Shown: positions 1 through 8,872 of the stretch, one piece after another
How positions within the stretch are numbered: position 1 is the first letter of the stretch
Layout: each line of letters starts with the position of its first letter
NCBI GenBank assembly: GCA_009691845.1
Contig: SIAJ01000025.1
Span: forward strand, 1-60,659
Direction: 5' to 3'
DNA length: 60,659 bases
Origin: Gemmataceae bacterium
GTDB lineage: Bacteria > Planctomycetota > Planctomycetia > Gemmatales > Gemmataceae
Position numbers and translations under genes: made by a program
The notes under the pieces: model-generated
What the model was told of the DNA's origin: nothing
The model's input: the letters and a program-made list of their open reading frames with translations, nothing else
The model's database searches: none

Positions 1-108
1 GTGGTCGTGGCACCAATGTCCTTCCGGGGTGTGGAAATCCTGTTTGTGAACGAAGGTTACCCGAGGTTCACTATGGTTGTCAACAACTTACTCGGGAGGA
101 GAGTCTAA
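1..108 (+). CDS. possible C-terminal end of a gene entering from the left
   Basis: Frame 1 is open from the first base to a TAA at 106-108, giving 35 codons that end in NNLLGRRV. The piece is too short to assign a family. It would be convergent with the next gene on the minus strand, which fits a normal gene end. It could also be a chance open frame. Confidence 0.3.
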   Translation: MVVAPMSFRGVEILFVNEGYPRFTMVVNNLLGRRV

Positions 109-199
109 GCGACTGTGCTCGGATGGGTCTCCGTTCCGACTCAGGGTGGCTCTCAAGACTACGCCTCACCGGCCAGCAAGTCGGCCACGCTTCTCGATC

Positions 200-1090
200 T
201 TACTTGTTCGCCGGTGCACCCTTGGCCAGCCAGTCACGCCAGGCGCGATCGAGGTCCTCGAGCATCCAGTCGGAAGCTTTGAGGGCGTCGCCGAAGGTCG
301 GATCGGTGCCTCCGTCGCCTGGTATCAGGCCGTTGAGAATATTGCTCAACTTCTCGGCCCCCGCCCCGAAGGTGAGAAAATCCATCAGGCTTGCGGCGAC
401 CAAGTCCTTGTCCTTCCCGGTTCCCGACCATGCTTTATCAACAACGGAACTGCCCTTCGCGGTTTTGGCGAGACGCGGTGCGATACGCGAAACGGCCGAA
501 CGATCCGTGCCAACGGACGCGGGATTGGAACGCATTTTCACGGCACGGGCGAAGCCGTCCTTCATCCACTCGGTGATTTTTGCGTTGCCACCCTTCTTGC
601 TCAGAAGGGCTTTGCAGATTTCGTTCCCAGCCATGACCTCGAAATTTGGTGCCTTCTCTCCGCGTCGAGCCGTTATCGCCAGGAAAGGAACATCCCGCTT
701 TACGTCCGCGATTGCAAATGAGTCTGGGTCCGGGCGAGTCTTCAGAACCGCACGTTGAAACTGACGGAATTGATCGACATCGCCGAACGCGTAGACGACG
801 GCCCGAAAACCCTTCACTTCCGCGTCTTCGAATTTCAGGGCTTTTGCGGCCACGAGATAGGTTTTCTGAAGCGAGTCCGCTACGCTCTTTGCTTTTGCTT
901 CCGGCAGGGTCGAGGCAAAAATCAGGTTGTCCGTTTCGGCAAGATTTGCGTCCTTGACCTCCGACTTCTTCATGGCGTCGGCCGCGGTTTCCTTGAGCTT
1001 GGCGATGGTAATGTTCTTGTCCTGCCCGCGTGCAGAAAGGCAAGGAACGGCAAGGATGAGTAATGGCCAACTGAGAAAGTGAGAGCGCAT
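200..1090 (-). CDS. secreted protein of unknown function, weakly peptidase-MA-like
   Basis: This encodes a 296-residue protein. The ATG at 1090 was chosen because it opens directly into a signal peptide (MRSHFLSWPLLILAVPCLSA, then RGQDKN); the open frame extends further upstream but that part has no such features. The mature part is a mixed helix/strand domain. Its layout loosely resembles secreted planctomycete proteins with a gluzincin (peptidase-MA-like) fold: a central strand FRAVVYAFGD, then a WMKDGFARAV helix where such proteins usually have a 'W-x-x-E-G' helix. No HExxH zinc motif is visible, so if the fold assignment is right the protein is not an active metalloprotease. Secretion is well supported; the fold is inference. 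It is transcribed away from the desaturase gene to its right, with an inverted repeat between them. Confidence 0.75.
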   Translation of the reverse strand: MRSHFLSWPLLILAVPCLSARGQDKNITIAKLKETAADAMKKSEVKDANLAETDNLIFASTLPEAKAKSVADSLQKTYLVAAKALKFEDAEVKGFRAVVYAFGDVDQFRQFQRAVLKTRPDPDSFAIADVKRDVPFLAITARRGEKAPNFEVMAGNEICKALLSKKGGNAKITEWMKDGFARAVKMRSNPASVGTDRSAVSRIAPRLAKTAKGSSVVDKAWSGTGKDKDLVAASLMDFLTFGAGAEKLSNILNGLIPGDGGTDPTFGDALKASDWMLEDLDRAWRDWLAKGAPANK

Positions 1091-1167
1091 GGCAGGCTCG
1101 CGATAGGGTAGGAGGGACTGCTTGGGATTATACGAATTGATCGCGAATTCCGGTGGGGTTCTGATTT

Positions 1168-1224
1168 GCGAGGGCGGGGCTCCCGCCAAGACTGCATCCG
1201 TGACTCGGCAGGAGCCTCGCCCTC
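1168..1224. repeat. intergenic inverted repeat (dispersed-type)
   Basis: The arms at about 1170-1187 and 1207-1224 pair over 16 of 18 bases around a loop of about 19 bases. The GGCGGGGCTCCCGCC-type arms lie between two divergently transcribed genes. The layout resembles the element at 11133-11235, so this is probably one of a family of dispersed repeats rather than a gene-specific terminator. Confidence 0.6.
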
Positions 1225-1343
1225 CCCGTATTGGACACTTCGCCAATTCCGCAGGAACCGCTTGGCGATCCGGATTCAAGTTCGCAAGTTGATGGTTCGG
1301 AGATGATGCGGATTTCCTGACCTTGACGAGAAACCAGCACCCG

Positions 1344-2546
1344 ATGCGGACAGTTGAAGCAACCGAGGCCGATGTGCATCCGCTGCTGAATCCGTCGAAT
1401 TGCGACGAACTCAAGCGATTCACGGAAGCGATTGACGCGATTCGCTCACTTCTCGATGCCGATCGCGGGCCTGACGATTTGCGGCACCTCAAGAAGATCG
1501 AACGCTGGGGGCGATTCTGGACCGTGCTCGGTTATGCCACCGCCTGGCTGTTTCCGAACCCGCTTTCTGTATTCGCGCTGAGCTTTGGCAATCTCGTGCG
1601 CTGGGCCATCATGGCTCACCACACAATTCATTGTGGCTACGACCGGGTTCCAGGAGTTCCGCGTCGATATACGAGTCAAGGATTTGCCAAAGGTTGGAGG
1701 CGAATCATCGACTGGTTCGACTGGATGGTCCCCGAAGCCTGGCGGCACGAACACAATCTGATGCACCATTGCCGGCTGAACGAGGATCCCGGCGACCCCG
1801 ATCTTTTGGAAGCGACTGTCGAAAAATACGGACCGCGACCCTGGGTTGCCCGATTCTTCTTGCTCTTGATGTACTCCGTTTCGTGGAAACCGCTCTACTA
1901 CGCACCGAACACGCTGCGTCTGTACCTCAATGCGAAAGGACGCTGGCGCGGGTCGGCGTCACGCGAGATTCCACTGCTCGACCCCGCCCTGGTGAACCCG
2001 TTCCATCCGTATGGCCGACGAGTCTGGCTGAAATGCTGGCTGCCGTATGTTGCCTGGAAATTTGGCGTGCTGCCGGCACTGTTTCTGCCGCTGGGGCCTT
2101 GGGCCTGGCTTTCGGTGCTCATTAACACACTCCTTGCCGAGGCGTTAACGAACTTTCACTCGTTCATGGTCATTGTCCCGAATCACGCGGGCGACGATCT
2201 CTGCCGTTTCGACACGCCTATCAAAAATGGGAAAGGTGAATTCTACCTTCGGCAGATTCTGGGTTCCGTGAATTATCGCTGCGGTGGCGACCGTAACGAC
2301 ATGCTGCACGGCTGGTTGAACTATCAGATCGAGCACCACGTTTGGCCGGATTTGACCCTGAAGCAGTACCAGCGAGCCCAACCGCTGTTGAAGGCCCTGT
2401 GCCAGGAATACGACGTGCCATACATCCAGGAGTCGGTTTTTTGCCGATTTCGCAAGATGGTGGCAATCGCGCTAGGTAGCGGAAAAATGTTGCGTTCGGG
2501 CCACGCGGTGGTTCAGGGCAGGAATTATCCTTGCGAATCGCTTTGA
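1344..2546 (+). CDS. membrane-bound fatty acid desaturase
   Basis: This 400-residue protein belongs to the integral-membrane di-iron desaturase/hydroxylase superfamily. The three histidine clusters expected for the di-iron centre are visible: HHTIHCGYD near residue 90, HEHNLMHH near residue 135, and QIEHHVWP near residue 330. Hydrophobic segments lie between them, for example VLGYATAWLFPNPLSVFALS near the N-terminus and the stretch around FGVLPALFLPLGPWAW. Such enzymes insert double bonds or hydroxyl groups into membrane acyl chains using O2 and an electron donor; the exact substrate cannot be read from sequence. The ATG at 1344 is preferred over an in-frame TTG at 1323. A second, soluble desaturase-like gene lies at 15665-16471. 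Confidence 0.88.
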   Translation: MRTVEATEADVHPLLNPSNCDELKRFTEAIDAIRSLLDADRGPDDLRHLKKIERWGRFWTVLGYATAWLFPNPLSVFALSFGNLVRWAIMAHHTIHCGYDRVPGVPRRYTSQGFAKGWRRIIDWFDWMVPEAWRHEHNLMHHCRLNEDPGDPDLLEATVEKYGPRPWVARFFLLLMYSVSWKPLYYAPNTLRLYLNAKGRWRGSASREIPLLDPALVNPFHPYGRRVWLKCWLPYVAWKFGVLPALFLPLGPWAWLSVLINTLLAEALTNFHSFMVIVPNHAGDDLCRFDTPIKNGKGEFYLRQILGSVNYRCGGDRNDMLHGWLNYQIEHHVWPDLTLKQYQRAQPLLKALCQEYDVPYIQESVFCRFRKMVAIALGSGKMLRSGHAVVQGRNYPCESL

Positions 2547-2639
2547 CCGTGAGTTAATTCTCGTTGTCGATCACCATCGCGAACAAGAAACAAGTGGAGT
2601 GTAGCTCCCACTTACTCGACGAAAGAAGTGTTGCCAGCC

Positions 2640-3437
2640 ATGTCTTTTACCAACCAGAAGCAGTTCTTTGCCGCGATTTCACTGGTGTGCACCGTGATCT
2701 CTCCCACACCGGCAGTCACGCAGGAGAAAACTACCGAGCCACAGTCGGAAGCACGGGCCATAATCGACCGAGCCATCAAGGCTCACGGCGGCGAAGAGAA
2801 CCTGAGCAAATTCAAGGCGGTCAGTTCGAAGTGGGAGGGAAAGTCCAAAGTGGAGAATTTCTACTGGGATTCCACCACTTCCGTGATCTACCAAATGCCC
2901 GACAAGGTCCGCTTCGACAGCGAGATTCGAAATCCAAACGGAGGTAAGTTTTCGAGAGCAATGGCTGTCAATGGCACCAAGGGCTGGCGAGGTCCGCCGA
3001 CGAAAGCTCGCGATTTGAAGGATTCGGATGTGGCTCAGATTCTCGATGATTTGTAAGCCCTTTGGGTAGCAAGCCTGGTTCCGCTGAAAGACAAGGCATT
3101 CGAGTTTTCACTGGTGGGTCAAGCCAAGGTTGACGACAAGGAAGCCGTGGGCGTACGGGTGTCGCGAAAGGGCCGCCCGGATATCAACCTGAATTTCGAC
3201 AAGAAGACGGGGCTAGTGATCAAGAGTGAGAGACGAACGAAAGATGCCATGACGGGCGAGGAATTCACGGCTGAGTCCATCTTCTCCGATCACAAGGCAT
3301 TTCAAGGCGTAATGTGGGCCACGAAACGGTTCGACAAGCGTGACGGGATGGACCTGGAAAGCGACGCAGGCAAATTCGAACTAAGCGACTTTCAGGCACA
3401 TGACTCGCTCGACGAGAAGCGGCTTGCCAAGCCGTGA
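2640..3437 (+). pseudogene. secreted LolA-like / DUF-type protein interrupted by one in-frame TAA
   Basis: One reading frame runs from ATG 2640 to a stop at 3435-3437, broken only by TAA at 3054-3056. The first part has a signal peptide (MSFTNQKQFFAAISLVCTVI) followed by ARAIIDRAIKAHGGEENL, an opening typical of secreted planctomycete proteins with an outer-membrane-lipoprotein-sorting-like fold. After the stop the same frame continues without gaps (ALWVASLVPLKDKAFEF, then GRPDINLNFDKKTGLVIKSE), so this is a single-base nonsense change, most simply a Tyr codon turned into TAA. It is either a recent pseudogene or a base-call error. If translated as is, only the first 138 residues would be made. 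The family call is tentative; the interruption is directly visible. Confidence 0.7.
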
Positions 3438-3693
3438 GGTGCGAGCCGAGTCGGATTTCACAAGCACCGGAAGGTTTCGGTTCGCCAGGCTCGGAGCGAC
3501 TGGCAATTGTGCTTTGCCCTAAGTCATTTTCTAAATGCGAGTGAATACGCCGCATTGCACGCGCGCGACCGGTAACAAAAAGTGACTGTGTGTAATGCAA
3601 GCAATGAAACGAGTTGCACACGAATTTGGCACAACCAGTCCATAGGATACCCGCGACCCACCGCCGAACGCCCGCCGCCTCTGCGAGAATCTC

Positions 3694-6060
3694 ATGCGTT
3701 TGCAAATCTCCTTCGCTCTTCTTGCCATCGTGATTCCCATGTCCGCCGCCGAGCCGAAGAAAGCTGCCGGTCCCGCGAATCGGCTGGCCAAGGAAAGCAG
3801 CCCCTATCTGCTGCAACACGCACACAATCCGGTGGACTGGTATCCCTGGGGGGCCGAGGCGTTCGCAAAGGCCAAGAAGGAAAAGAAGGTCGTCTTCCTG
3901 TCGATCGGCTACAGTTCGTGCCATTGGTGTCACGTCATGGAACGTGAGTCCTTCGAGGATAAGGATGTGGCCAAGATCCTCAACGAAAATTTCGTCTGCA
4001 TCAAGGTCGATCGCGAGGAACGTCCCGACATCGACGAAATTTACATGACTGCCTTGCAAGTGCTCGACGCACGTGGCGGCTGGCCCCTCTCCATGTTCCT
4101 GACGGATGATGGCAAGCCGATCGTCGGCGGAACCTACTGGCCGAAAGACGATCGCAAGGTGGATGACACACTCGTTCGCGGCTTCAAGAGCATTTTGAAC
4201 TACATGGCGGAATTGAATCGTGACAAAGCCAAGGAAATTCGTGCTCAGGCCGACGAAGTGGCGGAGAAAACCGAAGAGGTCCTCACGCGCGGCGGCAAGC
4301 TCATCGCGATCGTCGAGCTGAATCGTGCCCTGGCGATGGGGCCGGCAGAAGAAATGCGGGAACGCCTCGACCCGGTTCATGGTGGCATTGGTGGTCCGCC
4401 GAAATTTTCCGGAACCAAGTTCCCGATGCCGCCAACGCTGGCATCGCTGCTTCGTGCCGCCCGTCGTGACAAGGACAAGGCGCTCAGCGATCTCGTGACC
4501 TTGACGCTCACCAAGATGGCCGAGGGTGGAATTTACGATCAGCTAGGCGGCGGCTTCCACCGCTACAGCACGGAGCGAACCTGGACCGTGCCACACTTCG
4601 AGAAAATGCTTTACGACAATGCCCAGCTCATCGAACTCTATTCCGAGGCCTATCAGAGTGATCCCAAGCCGCTGTACCAGCGCGTCGTCGATGAATCGAT
4701 TACGTTTCTGCTGCGTGAGATGACCGCTCCAGAGGGGGGCTTCTATTCCGCACTCGACGCGGATAGCGATGGCCATGAAGGGACCTTTTACGTCTGGACC
4801 GGCGAAGAGATCGAAAAGGCCCTGGGCGACAAAGCAGACGCCATGGTTCTGCGAGCGGCTTACAGTGTGTCGGGTCCCGCATCCTTTGAAGACAAAGCGT
4901 ACGTACTCAAGATTACCCGCCCATTCGCGGAGATTGCCAAAGATCAGAAGCTGACCGAAGAGCAACTGAAGGCCAAACTGGATGTTCTCAAGGCGAAACT
5001 ACTGGCAGCCCGTGAGAAACGCAGTCGTCCGTTCCTGGACACGAAGGTCCTCACGTCCTGGAATGGCCAAATGATCGCGGGGCTCGCCAAAGCGGGCGAG
5101 GCATTCAAGAAGCCTGAGTACATCAAGGCCGCGACGCGTGGTGCGGAGTTTGTGCTCAAGAATCTGAGGACCAAAGAAGGCCGATTGCTGCGAACATACA
5201 GCAAGACGGGTGAAGGCAAATTCGAAGCGAAGCTGAATGCCTACCTTGATGATTACGCGAACTTGATTCACGGCTTGTTGTCATTGCACGATGCGACCAA
5301 CGATGCCCGTTGGCTGACCGAAGCCAAGGCCCTGGCCGAGACCGCGATCAGGTTGCACGGCGATGGCGAAAAGGGGGGCTACTTTTTCACGTCGAGCGAT
5401 CACGAGAAACTCTTCGCTCGGCCGAAGGATTATCACGATGGCGTGCAACCATCGGGGAATAGCGTCATGGCCAGGAATCTCGTTCGCCTGTGGAAGAAGA
5501 CCGGCGAGGAAAACTATCGCAAGCTGGCCGAGAAGAGCATCAAGACCTTCGCGGCCGCGCTGAAGACCCAGCCCACATCAACAACGAACATGGGCGAGGC
5601 ACTCCACCTCTACCTCGACTTTGGCGGCAAGAAGGCCGAGCCGGAACCGAAGAAGGATCCGCCGGCGAAGGTCAAGAGTTCGGCCGATGTCGTTGCCGCG
5701 ACCGCTACGCTTGGCCCGCTCGACAAGGATGGCAAGCGGGCTCTCACCGTCACGATCAAGGTGCAAAAGCCGTGGCACATTTACGCGAATCCGGTTGAGT
5801 ACGACGATCTCGAGATGGCCAAGACCACGGTCGATGTGTTCGGCGATGGTAAGAAGCTGACGATGAAGGCCGAGTATCCCAAGGGGATGCCCGAAAAAGA
5901 CGAAAAGGGTGAAGCATACAACGTCTACGAAGGCGAGATCGTAATCAAGGGAACATTCACGCCGTCGGATGCGAAGGAACTTGAAGTCCGCGTGAAGCTG
6001 ATGGCCTGCGAGAAGAATCGTTGTCTACAGCAATCCACGATCGCGATTCCCGTGAAGTGA
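3694..6060 (+). CDS. secreted DUF255/YyaL-type thioredoxin-glycosidase-fold protein with C-terminal DsbD-like domain
   Basis: This protein has 788 residues. It opens with a signal peptide ([18 protein letters not shown]), so it acts outside the cytoplasm. Residues 28-190 match the DUF255 thioredoxin-like domain of the YyaL/spermatogenesis-associated protein 20 family: [20 protein letters not shown], then the redox motif C76-H-W-C79 in [14 protein letters not shown], then GGWPLSMFL. Residues of about 200-640 form the (alpha/alpha)6 barrel typical of the family ([45 protein letters not shown]). Residues from about 665 on form an added beta-rich domain resembling the N-terminal sensor domain of DsbD, ending in ACEKNRC and [11 protein letters not shown] with its paired cysteines. 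Family members normally stop before this domain. The role is unknown; disulfide or protein quality control in the periplasm is a reasonable inference. The next gene starts 4 bases after the stop. Confidence 0.88.
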   Translation: MRLQISFALLAIVIPMSAAEPKKAAGPANRLAKESSPYLLQHAHNPVDWYPWGAEAFAKAKKEKKVVFLSIGYSSCHWCHVMERESFEDKDVAKILNENFVCIKVDREERPDIDEIYMTALQVLDARGGWPLSMFLTDDGKPIVGGTYWPKDDRKVDDTLVRGFKSILNYMAELNRDKAKEIRAQADEVAEKTEEVLTRGGKLIAIVELNRALAMGPAEEMRERLDPVHGGIGGPPKFSGTKFPMPPTLASLLRAARRDKDKALSDLVTLTLTKMAEGGIYDQLGGGFHRYSTERTWTVPHFEKMLYDNAQLIELYSEAYQSDPKPLYQRVVDESITFLLREMTAPEGGFYSALDADSDGHEGTFYVWTGEEIEKALGDKADAMVLRAAYSVSGPASFEDKAYVLKITRPFAEIAKDQKLTEEQLKAKLDVLKAKLLAAREKRSRPFLDTKVLTSWNGQMIAGLAKAGEAFKKPEYIKAATRGAEFVLKNLRTKEGRLLRTYSKTGEGKFEAKLNAYLDDYANLIHGLLSLHDATNDARWLTEAKALAETAIRLHGDGEKGGYFFTSSDHEKLFARPKDYHDGVQPSGNSVMARNLVRLWKKTGEENYRKLAEKSIKTFAAALKTQPTSTTNMGEALHLYLDFGGKKAEPEPKKDPPAKVKSSADVVAATATLGPLDKDGKRALTVTIKVQKPWHIYANPVEYDDLEMAKTTVDVFGDGKKLTMKAEYPKGMPEKDEKGEAYNVYEGEIVIKGTFTPSDAKELEVRVKLMACEKNRCLQQSTIAIPVK

Positions 6061-6064
6061 GACG

Positions 6065-8257
6065 ATGAGCAGCCCACGCACGACCAGCCGAACGCTGCCC
6101 GGTCTGGGCGATCACTTACAGCGCATCGGCGAGGCTCGCACACCAAAGGCTCGCGGAGTGGCGTTCACGGAACTTGCTCGGGATGCGGAGCGTTCGGGGG
6201 CCGTTGAGTATCTTCTCTCACGGCTGCTCGCTCGAGGTAGCAACGGCCAGCGTTTTGCGCTGGAAGTGGCGGCCCTTTTCTCCCCCCCGCTTCCAGCGAG
6301 CCAGATCCCTGTCTTGGTGGATCTGATCGACAATGAGCGATTTCCTAGTCGCCTTCGCGTTTCCGCATCCGCGAATCTACTGAAGTCGGTTCCGACCGCG
6401 TCTCCAATCGTTCGACACATAATTGAGGCTTTGCGACAACGGGTATCACCCGGCCGTGCCACCAGCCGCCTCCGCAGGCTGGCATCTCTGGGCCCGCAAC
6501 ACGAAGCGATCACTCGGGCCCTTGCCGAGTTGGATCGTGCCCGGGCCGCCCCTTGTCCTCGTTGCGGTGCCACTCTTGGCCCGGACGATCTGGTCCGGCA
6601 CTTGTGGGAAAGGCATCGTCTGCTCTCGGAGAATGGCCGCGTACGCGAACCATGGGACATGATCGGTCAATGGATATCGCAATTCACTCGAACCTATCGA
6701 CCGGAGTACCTGGATCGGAGTTGCGAGTTGGCCCAGGCTCTCGATCCCTCCGAAGGGCTGATTCGCGTTCATCGCCTTATGCTGTTGGGCGGATCGAACG
6801 AAGAAGAGGCGCGTTCGCTGCTCCGGTCGGAGGCGAGCGAACAGCACGCCACACTTTGTCCACACTGTTTTGCATTGGTGCCGCAACCCTCGCAGGCATT
6901 GCCGGCCGAAGTACTGATTTCCTCGGGCCAGGTCGAGGCCGGCCGATACCGAGTCGAGTTGAGCGAAGGATACCTGATCAATCATCTTCGGGTCGAAACA
7001 CCCGAAACCACGTTGCACTTCGGACTGGAACCCGAGCACGCCCTGACTCGCCGTGGTGCAGTGCTACTGTTCATGGTACCCTTGGTATTGCTGGCCTGCC
7101 TCTTTTCTGTGCTCCCTGCAGTTCTCGGCGTCGCACCGGTCGTACCAGTCGCGGCCTTGATGTTTACGGCCATGATCGCCTATCTGTTCGTCTCGATGAC
7201 ATGGGAGAACGATGAATCTCCCTCGGATCGGGCAATCGATCATGCCTGGGTGCTGCTGGTGCCTCGCCTCCTGCACAACGACCTTCGCCGGGCCGATGCC
7301 GCGTTCTTGGCTGGCCTTGCCCGGTCCTGCTGGGGCCGAGGCGCGGCCGAGGTACGTGAAGACCCGCTTCGGCGTGGAATCGCCTTGCTGAGATCGGATC
7401 GGATCTCCGTTCCCTATTTGACCCCGCTCTCGGCCTTGCGAATTTTGGATGCGACGCGGGCCGGGGCCGATGATCTTCCACTCATCGCAGATGAAGTGGG
7501 TGAATGTTTTGAAGGACAGTTGTCTCTAGATCATGGCGAACGCCTGGTGACCGAACTGCGAGGCGACTCGGCCGATCGCACTCGTCGGTCGCGGCTTCGG
7601 GTCTTGGTTCTGGCACGTGCGTTCGCGGCCGGATTGGAGGCCGAGGATTTGCGAATCATTGGGCAGGTCTGTCCCGAGCTCGGCTCGACCTATGCCAGTG
7701 AGGATCGTGATGGTCTCTCTCGGCTGAAGTTGCTTTGGCTCTATCGCCCAAAACGAATGTGGCAGCGGATTGGATCGGCGACTACGGTGTACGACCTGGC
7801 TCGCTATCCGAAATTGGCGGAGAACTATCTTCGTCAGCGGCCCGATTTGTTGCTTTTTCAGGCGTCAGCCGCCGGAAGCGATGCATACCCGATCCTGATC
7901 TGCGAAGAGGGAATCGTCTACCGCGATTCGCTCATCACGGATCCGGAGGAGAATATCCGCATCCGGTCGCGGTCACTCAATCGTGGAGGTGGCCACGAAC
8001 TGACGATCGGTGAGCGTGTCTACAAATTTCGCGAGGATCCCACGATGCTCGCTCGTCGACTCAAAGGCTGGGCCGAGTTCCTGTTCGAGGAATTTTTGCC
8101 GCGAGCCCGGATGCTGACTCGCCGACGTTCGCAGGAAGGCGATCGATTGTTTCTTCAGAAAGCAGTTACCTGTCCGGAGTGTCGAAGGGTGTTCCTGGGA
8201 CTCACGGGCGAGATCGGCTTCACGGCCGTGCCTCCGTCGAATGCGGAAAGTCCTTGA
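6065..8257 (+). CDS. large membrane protein of unknown function with three CxxC zinc motifs
   Basis: This 730-residue protein belongs to no family I can name. Residues 1-155 are helical and Arg/Ala/Leu-rich, like HEAT-type repeats. Near residue 163 the sequence CPRCGATLGPDDLVRHLWER plus the following H has C2H2 zinc-finger spacing (Cx2C-x11-Hx4H). A second pair (CPHC, near 275) lies before a hydrophobic block at about 332-380 that fits two membrane helices, and a third pair (CPEC) lies near the C-terminus. After the membrane block come a helical region and a domain of about 110 residues with ILICEEGIVYRDSLI. The start lies 4 bases after the preceding secreted thioredoxin-like gene, so the two are probably co-transcribed. 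It is likely specific to this bacterial lineage. Confidence 0.8.
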   Translation: MSSPRTTSRTLPGLGDHLQRIGEARTPKARGVAFTELARDAERSGAVEYLLSRLLARGSNGQRFALEVAALFSPPLPASQIPVLVDLIDNERFPSRLRVSASANLLKSVPTASPIVRHIIEALRQRVSPGRATSRLRRLASLGPQHEAITRALAELDRARAAPCPRCGATLGPDDLVRHLWERHRLLSENGRVREPWDMIGQWISQFTRTYRPEYLDRSCELAQALDPSEGLIRVHRLMLLGGSNEEEARSLLRSEASEQHATLCPHCFALVPQPSQALPAEVLISSGQVEAGRYRVELSEGYLINHLRVETPETTLHFGLEPEHALTRRGAVLLFMVPLVLLACLFSVLPAVLGVAPVVPVAALMFTAMIAYLFVSMTWENDESPSDRAIDHAWVLLVPRLLHNDLRRADAAFLAGLARSCWGRGAAEVREDPLRRGIALLRSDRISVPYLTPLSALRILDATRAGADDLPLIADEVGECFEGQLSLDHGERLVTELRGDSADRTRRSRLRVLVLARAFAAGLEAEDLRIIGQVCPELGSTYASEDRDGLSRLKLLWLYRPKRMWQRIGSATTVYDLARYPKLAENYLRQRPDLLLFQASAAGSDAYPILICEEGIVYRDSLITDPEENIRIRSRSLNRGGGHELTIGERVYKFREDPTMLARRLKGWAEFLFEEFLPRARMLTRRRSQEGDRLFLQKAVTCPECRRVFLGLTGEIGFTAVPPSNAESP

Positions 8258-8267
8258 TGATCGAGTA

Positions 8268-8859
8268 AAGTAGTCGGCACACTCCGAGCGTGAGAACAAA
8301 TGTCGTTGACCGCGTTGGTCGCTACCACGTCGACGATCCGTCCGCTCTCCACGTCCGTTCCAAACTGAGCGTTGAGTGCCGGTCGCGTTCCCCCATCCAG
8401 CATCTTCGTACGGCTTGCATCCGGATCGGTGCTCGGGCGTTTTTCCCATCGCCCTTCTTGCGGTCCTCGCGGCTCGCCGCAATCTCGCGAACGTTCTCGA
8501 CGGCACTCTCCAATCGTTGCTTCTCCTCGGCGGCCGCTCGCATTTGTGCCGCCTTGCGACGCGCATACGCATGCCATCGTGAGCCACGAGGATCACATCG
8601 ACCAGACCTTCATGCAGCAGGCTGGCAATCGATTGAGCGAAGAGTTGTTCGAGAAACTCGGCGATCATCCGGCCCTGCGAACGTTCGGCAAGTCGCAGCC
8701 GAAGGGCGGACTCGGCTTTGGGAACCATGTCATCCAAGGGGTGCATCCTGCGAGGAAAGTCCGCTTCCATAAGAAGAATAACGCAGCGCTCCCCATCCGC
8801 GAGTGACCCTCGGTAGGAATCGACCTAAACATTCACAAGCTCGGAGTGTGCGGACTACT
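8268..8859. mobile_element. relic insertion element with terminal inverted repeats
   Basis: The ends are inverted copies of one another. The left end (about 8269-8292) reads AGTAGTCGGCACACTCCGAG and the right end (about 8837-8859) reads the same on the minus strand with few mismatches. Between them lies a degenerate transposase on the minus strand. At about 590 bp the element is far too short for an intact IS with this transposase, so it is an internally deleted, dead copy. Related end sequences occur alone at 39115-39137 and 57701-57725. Confidence 0.7.
8275..8800 (-). pseudogene. degenerate IS1182-like (DDE) transposase fragments
   Basis: Pieces of one protein can be followed across all three minus frames. 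The order is IASLLHEGLVDVILVAHDGM (about 8640-8580), then RAAAEEKQRLESAVENVRE (about 8540-8480), then TKMLDGGTRPALNAQFGTD (about 8405-8350) followed by VVATNAVND. This order and spacing match IS1182-family transposases, where a 'QDG.R.R' segment, a charged coiled-coil stretch and a 'K..DGG..PAYN.Q..TD' segment follow one another. At least two frameshifts separate the pieces, and the catalytic C-terminal half is missing. The family name is an inference from these motifs; the frameshifted state is seen directly. Confidence 0.6.
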
Positions 8860-8872
8860 ATTGAGATCATAG

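Noticed and set aside
3438..3693. tRNA or small RNA in the gap before the YyaL-type gene
   Set aside because: No cloverleaf arms, T-loop GTTCRA box or CCA end could be found, nor a strong hairpin with T-run.
3265..4380. Minus-strand frame of 371 codons across the interrupted gene and the YyaL-type gene
   Set aside because: It overlaps two supported genes on the other strand; the composition is that of a shadow frame.
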